Shown here: in pieces, positions 10,242 to 19,561 of the stretch
Numbering within the stretch: position 1 is the first letter of the stretch
How the letters are laid out: each line of letters starts with the position of its first letter
Assembly (NCBI RefSeq): GCF_000744415.1
Contig: NZ_JQLW01000006.1
Location: 186,001-250,000, forward strand
Direction: 5' to 3'
DNA: 64,000 bases
Source: Ghiorsea bivora
Lineage (GTDB): Bacteria > Pseudomonadota > Zetaproteobacteria > Mariprofundales > Mariprofundaceae
Translations under genes and position numbers: made by a program
The notes under the pieces: generated by a model
The model's input: the letters and a program-made list of their open reading frames with translations, nothing else
The model's database searches: none
Told to the model about the DNA's origin: nothing

Positions 10242-10303
10242 AGCTGCACTTTGCTTGGCTTCAAAAGTAATTGCAACGGTATTACTTTTTTGAACCGCAG
10301 AGG

Positions 10304-10410
10304 ACGCAGAGGAACACCAAACTTTCACACCCGCTTTCCCCTTTGTTAAGCTGCGCCGAAGCCTTGCTGTTGAAGAAGGAATAAGCGAAAAAACTTTTCG
10401 CCCCCATTTT
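10304..10410. repeat. Mosaic intergenic repeat, copy 2
   Basis: The region holds tandem CGCAGAGGA units (10296-10314), then CTTTGTTAAGCTGCGCCGAA (10341), then AAGGAATAAGCGAAAAAACT (10376). The 15-mer TAAGCTGCGCCGAAG is identical at 10347 and 33911. The AAGGAATAAGC...AAAACTTTT block recurs at 11285. The element separates the divergent lpxK and 10505 lipoprotein genes. Confidence 0.6.
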
Positions 10411-10444
10411 AACTAACACAGATAAAGAAAAGTTAATATACCTC

Positions 10445-10471
10445 TTGACTTTCTTACCCCCCCCATATTTT
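10445..10471 (+). promoter_or_regulatory. Possible promoter with a C8 tract in the spacer
   Basis: TTGACT at 10445-10450 could be a -35 element and TATTTT at 10466-10471 a -10 element. The spacer is 15 bp and contains eight consecutive C (10457-10464). Two extra C would bring the spacer to the optimal 17 bp. It lies ahead of the lipoprotein gene at 10505. The assignment is inferred from sequence only. Confidence 0.35.
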
Positions 10472-10504
10472 TCGCATAAAACTAGTGAGGGGAGAATATT
10501 AACC

Positions 10505-11257
10505 ATGAATTTTAAACAAACTATTACTTACGCAACCATACTTACACTACTAGCAGCCTGTGTGCCACCAAAGCAGACTACAACAATAAACACCAAAACT
10601 GAGCCTGCAAAACCAGTCACTGCGGTAGCTCTTAACATCACACCACTAAAGCAAACAAAGCTATCTCAAACAAAATCTAAAGTGACTGTACGCATCGAAC
10701 CGATAAATGAGTGGTCATACCATTGGGTTTATACTAACTTATACACTCAAAAACCCGATGAGATTAAACTATTTACACTTAAAATCGAAGATGGAAAAAA
10801 GGATTACATTAAAGAATCAAAGCCCAATCTATTTTACGACAACGAAAACGTTCGGTTCAAGATTACAATTAGTAATCAATCGGATAAAGTTATTAGACCT
10901 TCTGGCAGTGTTTTAACCATTGATGCTGATGGCAAAAACCTTCCCGTTCAAAAATCCCAAATGCTAGATTACATTAATGCAATAATTGTGCCCAACTCAT
11001 CCAAAGAAATGATTATTTCGCCTTTCACAATAAAAGCTCTAACATCCAAAAATCATGGAACTATTCGTTTTGGGTTATATGAGTTAAAGGTTGGTGATAA
11101 ACTAGAAACATTTGAATGGTATTATAATTTCAAGAAGGTTTTTCATACTATAAAAGGTCAATCAACTATCCATACCGAAGAACGCTTATATCCATTCAAT
11201 GTCCCAGCTCGCCAAGGACAACGGACACCTGGACCAAAAGCGGTTATTATCGACTAA
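10505..11257 (+). CDS. Hypothetical lipoprotein
   Basis: This 250-residue protein has a lipoprotein signal peptide ending in LLAAC. The mature part is rich in Lys, Thr and Ile, begins with a low-complexity Thr/Lys linker, and continues as probable beta-strand sequence (VRFKITISNQSDKVIRPSGSV) that suggests a beta-sandwich. I recognise no family. The ATG at 10505 is preceded by GAGGGGAG about 10 nt upstream, which decides the start. Its A-rich codon use and position between repeat blocks would be consistent with acquired DNA, but this is weak evidence. No obvious partner gene is adjacent. Confidence 0.75.
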   Translation: MNFKQTITYATILTLLAACVPPKQTTTINTKTEPAKPVTAVALNITPLKQTKLSQTKSKVTVRIEPINEWSYHWVYTNLYTQKPDEIKLFTLKIEDGKKDYIKESKPNLFYDNENVRFKITISNQSDKVIRPSGSVLTIDADGKNLPVQKSQMLDYINAIIVPNSSKEMIISPFTIKALTSKNHGTIRFGLYELKVGDKLETFEWYYNFKKVFHTIKGQSTIHTEERLYPFNVPARQGQRTPGPKAVIID

Positions 11258-11328
11258 CTGAAAACATTGCCATTAAAAAGGAAAAAGGAATAAGCAAAAA
11301 CTTTTAGTCCCACTTCAAAGGAATCTGT

Positions 11329-11364
11329 CATATCCCAAAATATACTATAATCTTTTGGGATATG
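11329..11364. repeat. 12-bp perfect inverted repeat (hairpin)
   Basis: CATATCCCAAAA (11329-11340) and TTTTGGGATATG (11353-11364) are perfect inverted copies with a 12-nt spacer. It lies 71 bp after the lipoprotein stop. There is no T-run after it, so it is not a classical terminator. Confidence 0.7.
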
Positions 11365-11372
11365 TCGGTTCG

Positions 11373-11440
11373 TTTCTTTTTCGGAAAAGAAATTAACAAA
11401 AATCTTTCTTTTACTCATGGATTCCCGCCTGCGCGGGAAT
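11373..11440. repeat. Mosaic intergenic repeat, copy 3
   Basis: A hairpin TTTCTTTT-TCGG-AAAAGAAA (11373-11392) is followed by TTAACAAA and then ATTCCCGCCTGCGCGGGAAT (11421-11440). The last is a palindrome of the ATTCCC-N8-GGGAAT form seen in dRS3-like repeats of other proteobacteria. The same order recurs at 34012-34083, where the hairpin is TTTCTTTG-TTGA-CAAAGAAA, a paired substitution that keeps the stem. Confidence 0.6.
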
Positions 11441-11496
11441 GACGACCCTTGTTTATCTTCGTGACCATCAACATAAAAAGCAGTAAGTTGTGCCTT

Positions 11497-11964
11497 ATGA
11501 ACAACAAGGAAAATAACGATTGGAAAGCTGGTATTCAAACATTGTTGAGCAACACCCGCATTGCTTTTTTAAGTACGCAAGGCGACATATCGCCTGAAAC
11601 CAGCATGTGCCCTTATGCTGTGTTTCAAGGTGATATGGTGTTGCACTTATCAGCTCTTGCCAAACACAGCAAAAACCTAAGCAACAGCCAACACGCTGGG
11701 CTAATGATTTGCACGCCTGAATCAGCAGATTTCTCTCCACTTGCCCTGCCTCGCTTAAGTTTTACAGGGCATATCGAAGCTGTGCCTGAAGATGAACAAG
11801 CAGCTTATAAAAAAGCTTACTTGCAAAACATCCCTGATGCAGAACCCTTATTTTCATTCCCCGACTTTACGCTCTATCGCTTCAAGGCGAGTGCTGTGTT
11901 TTGGGTGGGTGGCTTTGGCAAAGCTCGCCAAATTCCTTTAGAAACATGGAAATCTATATGTTAA
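11497..11964 (+). CDS. Pyridoxamine 5'-phosphate oxidase-like flavin-binding protein
   Basis: This 155-residue split-barrel protein of the PNPOx/HugZ-like superfamily is likely to bind FMN or haem. Typical features are the first strand ARIAFLSTQGDISPETSMCPYA, HLSALAKHSKNL, the middle segment LPRLSFTGHIE, and the C-terminal FWVGGFGKARQI, which resembles haem-utilisation (HugZ) proteins. The ATG at 11497 (MNNKENN) gives the normal length; an in-frame extension to 11449 has no family support. No strong ribosome-binding site is visible. The next gene overlaps its 3' end, suggesting a two-gene unit with the phosphatase. Confidence 0.75.
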   Translation: MNNKENNDWKAGIQTLLSNTRIAFLSTQGDISPETSMCPYAVFQGDMVLHLSALAKHSKNLSNSQHAGLMICTPESADFSPLALPRLSFTGHIEAVPEDEQAAYKKAYLQNIPDAEPLFSFPDFTLYRFKASAVFWVGGFGKARQIPLETWKSIC

Positions 11965-12755
11965 ATTTATTATCCCAAGTCGAAAGCATCGCCAAAGAAG
12001 TTGGGCAACATATTTTATTGCCTGCCTTTATCAGCCAGACTTCAATACAATCGCGAAAAAGCGATGGCTCTATCGTCACCGAAACCGATGAAAAAGCACA
12101 AACCTTTATCCAACAAGCCTTGCATGACATCCACCCAAACATTGGATTTCTTGGCGAAGAAATGAGCAAAGCCGAACAACAACAAGCTTTAGATGAAGGT
12201 GGCAAGTTTTGGTGCGTTGACCCCCTCGATGGCACGGGAAACTTCACTACCCCCATGCCTTTGTTTGCTATATCCATTGCTTTGATTGCAGATGACAAAC
12301 CCGTACTTGCCTGTATTTATGACCCTGTACGCGATGAAATATTTTCCGCCACACGGGGCAATGGTTTAAGTATTAATGGTGAAAGCTATACACCTATACC
12401 TGTGAACAAACCTTTGAATGATTGTATTGGTTTTGTTGATTTTAAACGCCTTCAAACACCACTTGCCATCAAACTCGTGACAAAAAAACATTATCGAAGC
12501 CAACGTAATATCGGTACATGCGCGTTGGAATGGGCATGGCTTGCCGCAGGCCGTGCGCAATTTATTGTGCATGGTGGACAAAAACTTTGGGATTATGCCG
12601 CAGGTCTATTGCTTGCCGAAGAAGCTGCTTGCACGGTGACTGATTTTGCAGGTAACCACCCTTTTGCACAATCGCGTTTAAGCTGCCCTATTCTCGCCAC
12701 CAGCAATACGGATTTATCCCAAGCTTGGTTATCGTTGGTTGACGAAAAAGCTTAA
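11946..12755 (+). CDS. Inositol monophosphatase / CysQ-family phosphatase
   Basis: This 269-residue Mg2+-dependent phosphatase belongs to the IMPase/FBPase fold. The metal-binding motifs are present: GEEMS around residue 70, WCVDPLDGTGNF around residue 95, and LWDYAAGLLLAEEA near the C-terminus. Family members hydrolyse inositol phosphate, 3'(2'),5'-bisphosphate nucleotides or similar; the sequence does not decide which. The ATG at 11946 overlaps the previous stop by 19 bp; an alternative ATG lies at 11958. Confidence 0.85.
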   Translation: MEIYMLNLLSQVESIAKEVGQHILLPAFISQTSIQSRKSDGSIVTETDEKAQTFIQQALHDIHPNIGFLGEEMSKAEQQQALDEGGKFWCVDPLDGTGNFTTPMPLFAISIALIADDKPVLACIYDPVRDEIFSATRGNGLSINGESYTPIPVNKPLNDCIGFVDFKRLQTPLAIKLVTKKHYRSQRNIGTCALEWAWLAAGRAQFIVHGGQKLWDYAAGLLLAEEAACTVTDFAGNHPFAQSRLSCPILATSNTDLSQAWLSLVDEKA

Positions 12756-12774
12756 CCCCCTACGCTTGCAACCC

Positions 12775-13764
12775 GTGAAAAACGACAACCCTCTCAACCA
12801 AGCCATCAAACTGTGTACCGATGACATGAAACGCGTGAATGACTGCATTCATGACAATCTGCAATCGGACATCGCCATGATTCCTGCCATTGGTCACTAT
12901 ATTATTAATAGTGGCGGCAAACGTCTGCGCCCTTTGTTATGCCTTTTGATTGCCAAAATGTTTGATTATAAAGGTGATAGGCATATCCCTCTATCGGTGG
13001 TGGTTGAGTTTATTCATACCGCATCCTTATTGCATGATGATGTGGTGGATTCATCCGATTTTAGGCGCAGTAACCCATCTGCCAATGCCGTATGGGGCAA
13101 TCAAGCCAGTGTCTTGGTGGGCGATTATTTGTTTTCCCGTTCCTTCCAAATGTTGGTACAAGACAACGATATGGGCATGTTAAAACTCATGGCTGATGTA
13201 ACCAACGCACTGGCTGAAGGCGAGGTATTACAATTATCCCGCACTTTTCACTTGGAAATGACCGAAGAAGAATGCCTAGAAGTGATTGAACGCAAAACGG
13301 CTGTATTGTTTGCCGCCGCTGCAGAGGTTGGCGCACATGTCAGTGGTCAATCCGAGCAAGTGATTCAAGATATGACCGAATATGGTATGTGTTTGGGTGT
13401 AGCTTTTCAATTGATGGATGATGCTTTGGATTATTTATCCGATGAAGAAGCCGCTGGCAAACCTGTGGGACATGATTTGGAAGAAGGTAAAATCACCTTA
13501 CCGCTGATTCATGCCATGCACCAAGACCCAGAGCTTCAAGAGCGTGTACGCATCATTTCTGAACGCGATGAAAACCCATACCATGAAGGTGATAGAGCAT
13601 GGGTTCGCGACCGTGTATTGCAACATGGCGGCACTGAATACACCATGTTTAAAGCCAAAGTTTATGCAGAACGAGCGATGAATTTATTACCCGATGTAGA
13701 AAACAAAGAAATTAAACAGCTATTGTGTGACCTAGCTAACTTTTCTGCACAACGTTTATATTAA
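12775..13764 (+). CDS. ispB: Polyprenyl (octaprenyl-type) diphosphate synthase
   Basis: This trans-prenyltransferase makes the side chain of respiratory quinones. The first Asp-rich motif is LLHDDVVDSSDFRRSNPSAN and the second is QLMDDALDYLSDEEAAGKPV; GGKRLRP, which binds isopentenyl diphosphate, lies near the N-terminus. The start is uncertain. GTG at 12775 (MKNDNPLNQAIK) gives 329 residues, like E. coli IspB, while a TTG at 12739 overlaps the preceding gene. Neither has a clear ribosome-binding site. Chain length cannot be read from the sequence with certainty. Confidence 0.9.
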   Translation: MKNDNPLNQAIKLCTDDMKRVNDCIHDNLQSDIAMIPAIGHYIINSGGKRLRPLLCLLIAKMFDYKGDRHIPLSVVVEFIHTASLLHDDVVDSSDFRRSNPSANAVWGNQASVLVGDYLFSRSFQMLVQDNDMGMLKLMADVTNALAEGEVLQLSRTFHLEMTEEECLEVIERKTAVLFAAAAEVGAHVSGQSEQVIQDMTEYGMCLGVAFQLMDDALDYLSDEEAAGKPVGHDLEEGKITLPLIHAMHQDPELQERVRIISERDENPYHEGDRAWVRDRVLQHGGTEYTMFKAKVYAERAMNLLPDVENKEIKQLLCDLANFSAQRLY

Positions 13765-13850
13765 ACTACTACGTATAAGCAGCATGTCGCTTGATAAAAA
13801 CATCAAGACTGTTTACATTGAGCTTAGAGGAACTTGGAGGAACAACACAC

Positions 13851-14321
13851 ATGAATATTGATTTTAATTGGTTGGAAAAAAACTTCTTTGGACAGAAACT
13901 TGATGACACACAACGCGACGTGTTATCCACAAAATTTGACGTGGTTAAATATAGCGCTGGTGATACCATCGTAAAACAAGGAAGCATGGGGCAAGCACTC
14001 TATATTATCCATTCAGGCACTGCGCATATCGACTGCGATTGTAATGGTGAGAATGTACGTGTTGGCACTGTTCACTCTGGCGACTTGGTTGGCGAAATGA
14101 GTTTTTTAACTGCGGCAGAGGCAAGTGCTACCGTGACTGCCCGTGATGACTGTGTAATCTATAAACTACCACGTTCTGCTTTCACCAGCTTAATGAAAGA
14201 AAATCAAGAGTTGGCGTATGCTGTGTTTGCACACCTACTTACCCATACAGCTGATGTGATTCGTCAAATGAATGCTGAAAAAGCAGCCATTCAACATTAT
14301 ATGGCAGGCAGCCGCTTCTAA
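13851..14321 (+). CDS. Single-domain cyclic-nucleotide-binding protein
   Basis: This 156-residue protein consists of one CNB fold (about residues 20-135), with GDTIVKQGSMGQALYIIHSG and GDLVGEMSFLTAAEASATVTA. The Arg of a canonical cAMP phosphate-binding cassette is replaced by Ser/Ala sequence, so cAMP binding is doubtful. No DNA-binding domain follows. GGAGG 11 nt upstream supports the ATG at 13851. An intrinsic terminator follows at 14359. It is the second stand-alone CNB protein in the window; the other is at 593-1519. Confidence 0.75.
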   Translation: MNIDFNWLEKNFFGQKLDDTQRDVLSTKFDVVKYSAGDTIVKQGSMGQALYIIHSGTAHIDCDCNGENVRVGTVHSGDLVGEMSFLTAAEASATVTARDDCVIYKLPRSAFTSLMKENQELAYAVFAHLLTHTADVIRQMNAEKAAIQHYMAGSRF

Positions 14322-14358
14322 AAAACAACGCTGCTCAACCTATGGCACCAAATCTAAG

Positions 14359-14390
14359 AACCAAGCAGTCATTCTGCTTGGTTTTTTTTT
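14359..14390 (+). terminator. Intrinsic terminator
   Basis: The stem AACCAAGCAG / CTGCTTGGTT has a 5-nt loop and is followed by T7. It lies 38 bp after the CNB gene and 22 bp before thiL. Confidence 0.9.
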
Positions 14391-14411
14391 ATCTTACGTT
14401 AAGTTCACAGC

Positions 14412-15353
14412 ATGAATCATGAATTTGATGCCATCAGTCGCTTATTTCAACAACGCACCCCTTTTCAACATCCGACAACCCAAGTGGGCAACGGTGATGA
14501 TGCTTCAACCCATAAAATTCCTGATGGTTTTGAGTTGGTTGTTAGCACCGATACTGCTGTTGAAGCTGTGCATTGGCCTCAAGATATGCCCTTGGATATT
14601 GCAAGCAATCGCGCCATTAACGCAGCCCTTTCCGATTTGGCAGCCATGGGCGCAACACCAGCTTGGCTATGGCTTGCCATCATGGCAAAAGATGCTACAA
14701 GTTTAAGCAGTATGAGCGATGGTATTGTACAAGCATGTTTAACCCACAAGGTTGAGCTTGCTGGTGGTGATACTGTACGTTCAAGCACCAACACCATCAA
14801 TGTTACCGTGGGTGGTTTACTACCCAAAGGGCAAGCCATGTTACGCGCCCATGCCCAAGTCAGTGATAATGTTTGGTTGTTGGGCAACATAGGCTTGGCC
14901 GCAGCAGGTTTAAAACAATGGTTTAAAGGTGATAAAAAAGGCTGTTTTGTTCCCTATTTCCAACACATCAAACCTTTATACCAGCAAGGCATTGCTTTGC
15001 GTAAGCTTGGTATCCGTTGCTGCATCGACATCAGTGATGGGCTGCTCCAAGATGCAGGACATATCGCCAAAAGCTCAGCGCTTGGTTTGCATGTTGATTT
15101 GGCGCATATTCAGAACCTAGCTTGCTACCAGCAGTTATTAGCCCACTTTGATAAAGAAACCAGCTTGAAAAAAGTTTTAAGTGGTGGAGAAGATTATGCT
15201 TTATTATGCACTGCCCCGAAATCACAGCAGCGAGTACTACAAAATATGCATGCACAGCATATTGGCACTTGTGTGAAAGGTGACGGTGTACATTTGATAC
15301 ATGAGGGGAAAATCGTGGACTATAATATCAAAGGTTATGACCATTTTGCATAA
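14412..15353 (+). CDS. thiL: Thiamine-monophosphate kinase
   Basis: ThiL phosphorylates thiamine monophosphate to the active cofactor thiamine diphosphate, using ATP. This 313-residue protein has the ThiL/PurM fold: GNGDDAS, STDTAVEAVHWP, SNRAINAALSDLAAMGA, AGGDTVRSS and DISDGLLQDAGHIAKSS. Length is normal. It heads a compact group thiL-pgpA-pncC, as in many gammaproteobacteria. The pgpA start lies inside its last codons. A ThiE-like gene lies at 61041, far from here. Confidence 0.94.
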   Translation: MNHEFDAISRLFQQRTPFQHPTTQVGNGDDASTHKIPDGFELVVSTDTAVEAVHWPQDMPLDIASNRAINAALSDLAAMGATPAWLWLAIMAKDATSLSSMSDGIVQACLTHKVELAGGDTVRSSTNTINVTVGGLLPKGQAMLRAHAQVSDNVWLLGNIGLAAAGLKQWFKGDKKGCFVPYFQHIKPLYQQGIALRKLGIRCCIDISDGLLQDAGHIAKSSALGLHVDLAHIQNLACYQQLLAHFDKETSLKKVLSGGEDYALLCTAPKSQQRVLQNMHAQHIGTCVKGDGVHLIHEGKIVDYNIKGYDHFA

Positions 15354-15843
15354 TACAACACTATCCACACTCAAATGGCTTGCCGCAGGGCTTGGCAGCG
15401 GTTGGTTGCCCAAAGCACCAGGCACATGGGGCAGTCTATTTTCTCTTATTCCTGCTTGGTTTATTTTACAAACTTGGGGGTCTCATGGCTTAGGTATGGC
15501 AACATTATACGTCACAGGTATTGGTTTTATCGTGTGTTATTATTTATTACCTCATCTTGTCGCCCAAGGTGAGAACCATGACCCTGGGTGGATAGTCATT
15601 GATGAATGGGCAGGGCAATGGCTTTGTATCTACATCATGCTTTTGTTTTACCCTCAACTTGATTTAAACATGCTTTTACCCTTTGCTTTTGTTCTCTTTC
15701 GATGTTTTGATATTCTCAAACCTTTCCCGATTAAAACCGTGGAAACATGGGGTGCGGATTGGTTTTCCATTATCAATGATGATTTGGTTGCAGGTATGAT
15801 GGGAGCAGCTCTTGGACTGTTAATTTTAACTTGGGTTACATAA
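15337..15843 (+). CDS. pgpA: Phosphatidylglycerophosphatase A
   Basis: This inner-membrane phosphatase converts phosphatidylglycerol phosphate to phosphatidylglycerol. The 168-residue protein has the family motifs LPKAPGTWGSL, VIDEWAGQWL and DDLVAGMMGA, and three to four hydrophobic helices. ATG 15337 (MTILHNTT) overlaps thiL by 17 bp, indicating translational coupling. Confidence 0.93.
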   Translation: MTILHNTTLSTLKWLAAGLGSGWLPKAPGTWGSLFSLIPAWFILQTWGSHGLGMATLYVTGIGFIVCYYLLPHLVAQGENHDPGWIVIDEWAGQWLCIYIMLLFYPQLDLNMLLPFAFVLFRCFDILKPFPIKTVETWGADWFSIINDDLVAGMMGAALGLLILTWVT

Positions 15844-15844
15844 A

Positions 15845-16306
15845 ATGAATAAAGCACAACATTTAATTCAAAAACTACAGCAAAATCACTGGCAAATTCG
15901 TTGTGTAGAGTCTTGCACAGCAGGTGCACTTACCGCAGCGATTGGTAGCATCGCTGGTGCATCATCGGTATTGGATAGAAGCTGGGTAACATATAGCAAC
16001 CAAGCCAAACATGAAGAAGTGGGTGTCCCCCTTAAGACTCTTGAAACCTATGGTGCAGTGAGCAAGGAAGTTGTACTCAGCATGGCAGAAGGCGCTGTTC
16101 GCGGCTGTGAAAATCATACATTATCACTTGCCGTAAGCGGCATTGCAGGCCCTGATGGCGGCAGAAAAAACAAACCTGTAGGCACGGTTTGGATTGCTTG
16201 CAAAACACCTTCTCAAGCAGCCTATGCCCAATGTTTTCATTTCAAAGGCAGTCGCACAGAAATACAATTACAAGCCGTAACACAAGCGCTGACTATGCCT
16301 TTGTAA
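15845..16306 (+). CDS. pncC: Nicotinamide-nucleotide amidohydrolase (CinA C-terminal domain)
   Basis: This 153-residue stand-alone CinA-C domain deamidates NMN to nicotinate mononucleotide in pyridine nucleotide recycling. Motifs seen are VESCTAGALTAAIGSIAGASSVL, YSNQAKHEEVGV, GAVSKEVVLSMAEGA and VSGIAGPDGG. It follows pgpA with one base between. The older annotation as a competence protein is not needed. Confidence 0.9.
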   Translation: MNKAQHLIQKLQQNHWQIRCVESCTAGALTAAIGSIAGASSVLDRSWVTYSNQAKHEEVGVPLKTLETYGAVSKEVVLSMAEGAVRGCENHTLSLAVSGIAGPDGGRKNKPVGTVWIACKTPSQAAYAQCFHFKGSRTEIQLQAVTQALTMPL

Positions 16307-16357
16307 AATAAAACGCTATCTTACGACTTATCAATAACCATCTCAAAGGAGTCGCTT

Positions 16358-17341
16358 ATGCGCTGGTCTGGTGTTGTTCCACATGATAATGCTTATTTCC
16401 CAAGAAAAAAACTCACCGTTGTTGGCTCTGGTAATGTCGGTGCAACTGCTGCATTTTTAGCCGCTTATAAGGAGCTGGGTGATATTGTATTGCTTGATGT
16501 GATGGAAGGTGTGCCCCAAGGCAAAGCTTTGGATATGTATGAAGCCTCTCCCATTTTAGGTTATGATGTGAATGTCAAAGGCACACAAGATTATGCTGAC
16601 ACTGCAAATTCCGATGTGGTTGTGATTACGGCAGGCATAGCCCGCAGACCAGGCATGAGCCGTGATGACTTATTGGCAACCAATGTAAAAATTGTCGCTG
16701 AAGTCACCGCAAATATCGTCGAACATTCACCCGACTGCATTATTATCGTGGTTACCAATCCGCTCGATGCCATGGTTTATACTGCCAAACAAGTTTCAGG
16801 TTTTTGTCGTAAACGCGTGGTTGGCATGGCTGGCGTATTAGACTCTGCACGTATGCGTTCATTTATCGCCCAAGCTTTGGATGTATCCATCACCGATGTT
16901 TCCGCTTTGGTATTGGGTGGGCATGGCGATAATATGGTACCACTTACGCGTTATTCTACCGTAGGTGGTATTCCACTGACTGACATGATGAGCAAAGAAG
17001 ACATTGATAACATCAGTGAACGCACTGCCCAAGGTGGTGCAGAAATTGTACAGTTACTCAAAACTGGCTCGGCATTTTATGCGCCCGGTGCAGCCGTTGT
17101 TGAAATGGCAGAAGCCATTTTAAAAGATCAAAACCGTATTCTACCCTGTGCAGCTTGGCTTGAAGGTGAATATGGCATCAACAATTATTTTATGGGAGTA
17201 CCATGCAAACTGGGCGGTGGTGGCATGGAAGGCGTCATCGAGCTGGACTTAAATAAACAAGAAAAAACAGCCATGAAAACATCGCTAACATCCGTCAAAG
17301 AACTGGTCAAACAAGTTGATAACATGGGTATTTTTTCATGA
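16358..17341 (+). CDS. mdh: Malate dehydrogenase (NAD-dependent, LDH-like type)
   Basis: This TCA-cycle enzyme interconverts malate and oxaloacetate. The 327-residue protein has the Rossmann motif [29 protein letters not shown], substrate Arg in [22 protein letters not shown], the MDH signature [16 protein letters not shown] and catalytic His in [10 protein letters not shown]. About 15 residues precede the usual N-terminus ([14 protein letters not shown]). AGGAG 8 nt upstream supports the ATG. The sucC ATG overlaps its stop (ATGA), so mdh-sucC-sucD form one operon. Confidence 0.95.
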   Translation: MRWSGVVPHDNAYFPRKKLTVVGSGNVGATAAFLAAYKELGDIVLLDVMEGVPQGKALDMYEASPILGYDVNVKGTQDYADTANSDVVVITAGIARRPGMSRDDLLATNVKIVAEVTANIVEHSPDCIIIVVTNPLDAMVYTAKQVSGFCRKRVVGMAGVLDSARMRSFIAQALDVSITDVSALVLGGHGDNMVPLTRYSTVGGIPLTDMMSKEDIDNISERTAQGGAEIVQLLKTGSAFYAPGAAVVEMAEAILKDQNRILPCAAWLEGEYGINNYFMGVPCKLGGGGMEGVIELDLNKQEKTAMKTSLTSVKELVKQVDNMGIFS

Positions 17342-18495
17342 ATATCCACGAATATCAAGCCAAACAATTACTCAAAGCTTATGGCATCTCAGTCCCTCAT
17401 GGTAAACCCGTTTTACATGCTGATGAAGCCTTTGCCATTGCTGAACTTTTGGGTGGCGACGTTTGGGTCGTCAAAGCGCAAATTCATGCTGGTGGTCGTG
17501 GCAAGGCTGGTGGTGTGCGCATTTGTAAATCACTGGCTGAAGTAGAGCAAGCCGCCAATGACTTGATGGGCAGCACCTTGATCACCCATCAAACAGGTAA
17601 AGAAGGCAAAGAAGTTCATCGTCTATACATTGAATCTGGCGTTGATATTGAACATGAATATTACCTAAGTTTGCTGATTGATCGTGAGCATGAGTGCATC
17701 AGTTTTGTGGTCTCTCCAGATGGCGGCATGGACATTGAAGAAGTTGCAACCAACACCCCTGAGCGCATTTTAAACGTGCAAGTGGATACCGTATCAGGTT
17801 TATCGCCCTATATCAGTCGGAAAATGGCGTTTTTCCTAGGACTAAAAGGCGACAATGCTAAAGTATTTGGTAAATTGGCAGAATCACTGTATGCCATGTT
17901 TGTCAAAACAGATGCCAGTTTGCTTGAGCTCAACCCTTTGGTGCTCACCACACAACATCAATTTATTGCCCTAGACGCCAAGTTTTCTGTGGATGACAAT
18001 GCACTTTATCGTCAGCCCAGTGTTGCCAATTTGCGCGACCTAGACGAAGAAGACCCTAAAGAAACCGAAGCTGCCAAATATGGGCTTAATTATATTGCGC
18101 TTGATGGTTCCATCGGCTGCATGGTTAATGGCGCAGGGCTTGCCATGGCAACCATGGATATTATCCAGCTCAAAGGACAAAAACCCGCCAATTTCTTAGA
18201 TGTTGGTGGTGGTGTGACGGTTGAAACTGTATGCGAAGCATTCAAGCTTTTATTTGATGACCAGCATGTTAAAGCCGTATTGGTCAATATTTTTGGCGGC
18301 ATTGTGCGCTGTGATGTGATTGCCCAAGGTTTGCTCGAAGCGATTAAAACACACCCTATGCGCGTACCTGTGGTGATGCGTTTGGTAGGCACCAATGAGA
18401 AAGAAGGGCGAAAACTCATTGCCAATGCAGATTTGAATGTGCAGTGGGCAAGCGACTTAGATGAAGCAGCAACTTTGGCTGCGGAGGCTGTATAA
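17338..18495 (+). CDS. sucC: Succinyl-CoA synthetase (ADP-forming) subunit beta
   Basis: SucC carries the nucleotide-binding ATP-grasp domain of succinyl-CoA synthetase. At 385 residues it starts [17 protein letters not shown], then shows [25 protein letters not shown] and the C-terminal [16 protein letters not shown] segment. Lengths of about 385-390 are usual. It overlaps mdh by 4 bp, and sucD starts immediately after its stop. Confidence 0.96.
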   Translation: MNIHEYQAKQLLKAYGISVPHGKPVLHADEAFAIAELLGGDVWVVKAQIHAGGRGKAGGVRICKSLAEVEQAANDLMGSTLITHQTGKEGKEVHRLYIESGVDIEHEYYLSLLIDREHECISFVVSPDGGMDIEEVATNTPERILNVQVDTVSGLSPYISRKMAFFLGLKGDNAKVFGKLAESLYAMFVKTDASLLELNPLVLTTQHQFIALDAKFSVDDNALYRQPSVANLRDLDEEDPKETEAAKYGLNYIALDGSIGCMVNGAGLAMATMDIIQLKGQKPANFLDVGGGVTVETVCEAFKLLFDDQHVKAVLVNIFGGIVRCDVIAQGLLEAIKTHPMRVPVVMRLVGTNEKEGRKLIANADLNVQWASDLDEAATLAAEAV

Positions 18496-19362
18496 ATGGC
18501 AGTATTACTTGATAAAAATACCCGCGTCATTTGCCAAGGGTTCACGGGCAAACAAGGCACTTTTCATTCCGAACAAATGATAGCTTACGGCACAAATTTT
18601 GTGGGTGGTGTCACACCAAACAAAGGCGGTGCTACCCATCTAGGGCTACCCGTATTTAACACCGTAGAAGAAGCTGTAAACCAAGCTGGTGCTGAAGCCT
18701 CAGTGATTTATGTGCCCGCACCCTTTGCAGCAGACTCAATTATGGAAGCCGCTGATGCTGGTATCAAACTTATTGTATGCATCACCGAAGGTATTCCTGT
18801 TGAAGATATGCTAAAGGTAAAAGCATATTTAAGGGGCAGGGATAATATCCTAATTGGTCCAAACTGCCCTGGCATCATCACCCCAGGGCAAGCTAAAATT
18901 GGTATCATGCCAGGACATATTCATTTACCTGGTCGTATTGGCGTGGTCTCGCGTTCTGGCACACTCACCTACGAAGCTGTAGAACAACTTACCCAAACCA
19001 AACTTGGGCAAAGCACCTGCATTGGCATTGGTGGTGACCCTATACACGGCATGACATTCACCGATTGTCTTAAACTTTTTGAAGCTGATACACAAACCGA
19101 AGGTATTATCATGATTGGTGAAATTGGTGGCTCAGAAGAAGAAGAGGCCGCCGAATATATTCAACACCATGTATCAAAACCCGTGGTCGCATTTATCGCA
19201 GGCGCAACTGCGCCTTCAGGTAAACGTATGGGGCATGCTGGTGCCATTATCTCTGGTGGCAAAGGTACGGCTGAGGCTAAATTTACAGCATTGGAAGCCG
19301 CAGGTGTTATCGTAGAGCGCAATCCAACCCTGCTTGGTAAACGTATGACTGAGCAATTTTAA
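18496..19362 (+). CDS. sucD: Succinyl-CoA synthetase subunit alpha
   Basis: SucD binds CoA and carries the phosphohistidine intermediate. This 288-residue protein shows [47 protein letters not shown] and the active-site [10 protein letters not shown] (His about 247). It starts directly after the sucC stop with no spacer, so translation is likely coupled. No terminator is visible before the tRNA cluster. Confidence 0.96.
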   Translation: MAVLLDKNTRVICQGFTGKQGTFHSEQMIAYGTNFVGGVTPNKGGATHLGLPVFNTVEEAVNQAGAEASVIYVPAPFAADSIMEAADAGIKLIVCITEGIPVEDMLKVKAYLRGRDNILIGPNCPGIITPGQAKIGIMPGHIHLPGRIGVVSRSGTLTYEAVEQLTQTKLGQSTCIGIGGDPIHGMTFTDCLKLFEADTQTEGIIMIGEIGGSEEEEAAEYIQHHVSKPVVAFIAGATAPSGKRMGHAGAIISGGKGTAEAKFTALEAAGVIVERNPTLLGKRMTEQF

Positions 19363-19391
19363 AGGATTTTTATCATTCTTGTCTTTTCCAT

Positions 19392-19419
19392 TTGCAATCG
19401 AAACAACACTGGCTATATT
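19392..19419 (+). promoter_or_regulatory. Probable promoter of the tRNA-Ser/Arg cluster
   Basis: TTGCAA (19392-19397), a 16-bp spacer and TATATT (19414-19419) are followed by a GC-rich discriminator (GCGCCCC), as is usual for stable RNA genes. The first tRNA begins 13 bp after the -10 element. Confidence 0.5.
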
Positions 19420-19431
19420 GCGCCCCACAAC

Positions 19432-19520
19432 GGAAGGGTGACAGAGCTGGCCGAATGTACCGGTCTTGAAAACCGGCGTAGGGAAACCTACCGTGGGTTC
19501 GAATCCCACCCCTTCCGCCA
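19432..19520 (+). tRNA. tRNA-Ser (anticodon TGA)
   Basis: The cloverleaf has acceptor GGAAGGG/CCCTTCC, anticodon loop CTTGAAA with TGA at 19467-19469, a long variable arm (TAGGGAAACCTA) and T-loop TTCGAAT. The CCA end is encoded at 19518-19520. Confidence 0.97.
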
Positions 19521-19561
19521 GCTAATGTGGTCTCCGCTGTTTTTCAGCGGAGCTTCTACAA

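Noticed and set aside
10242-10328. 29-residue N-terminal extension of LpxK
   Set aside because: It is translated intergenic repeat sequence (GCAGAGG units), and LpxK has full length without it.
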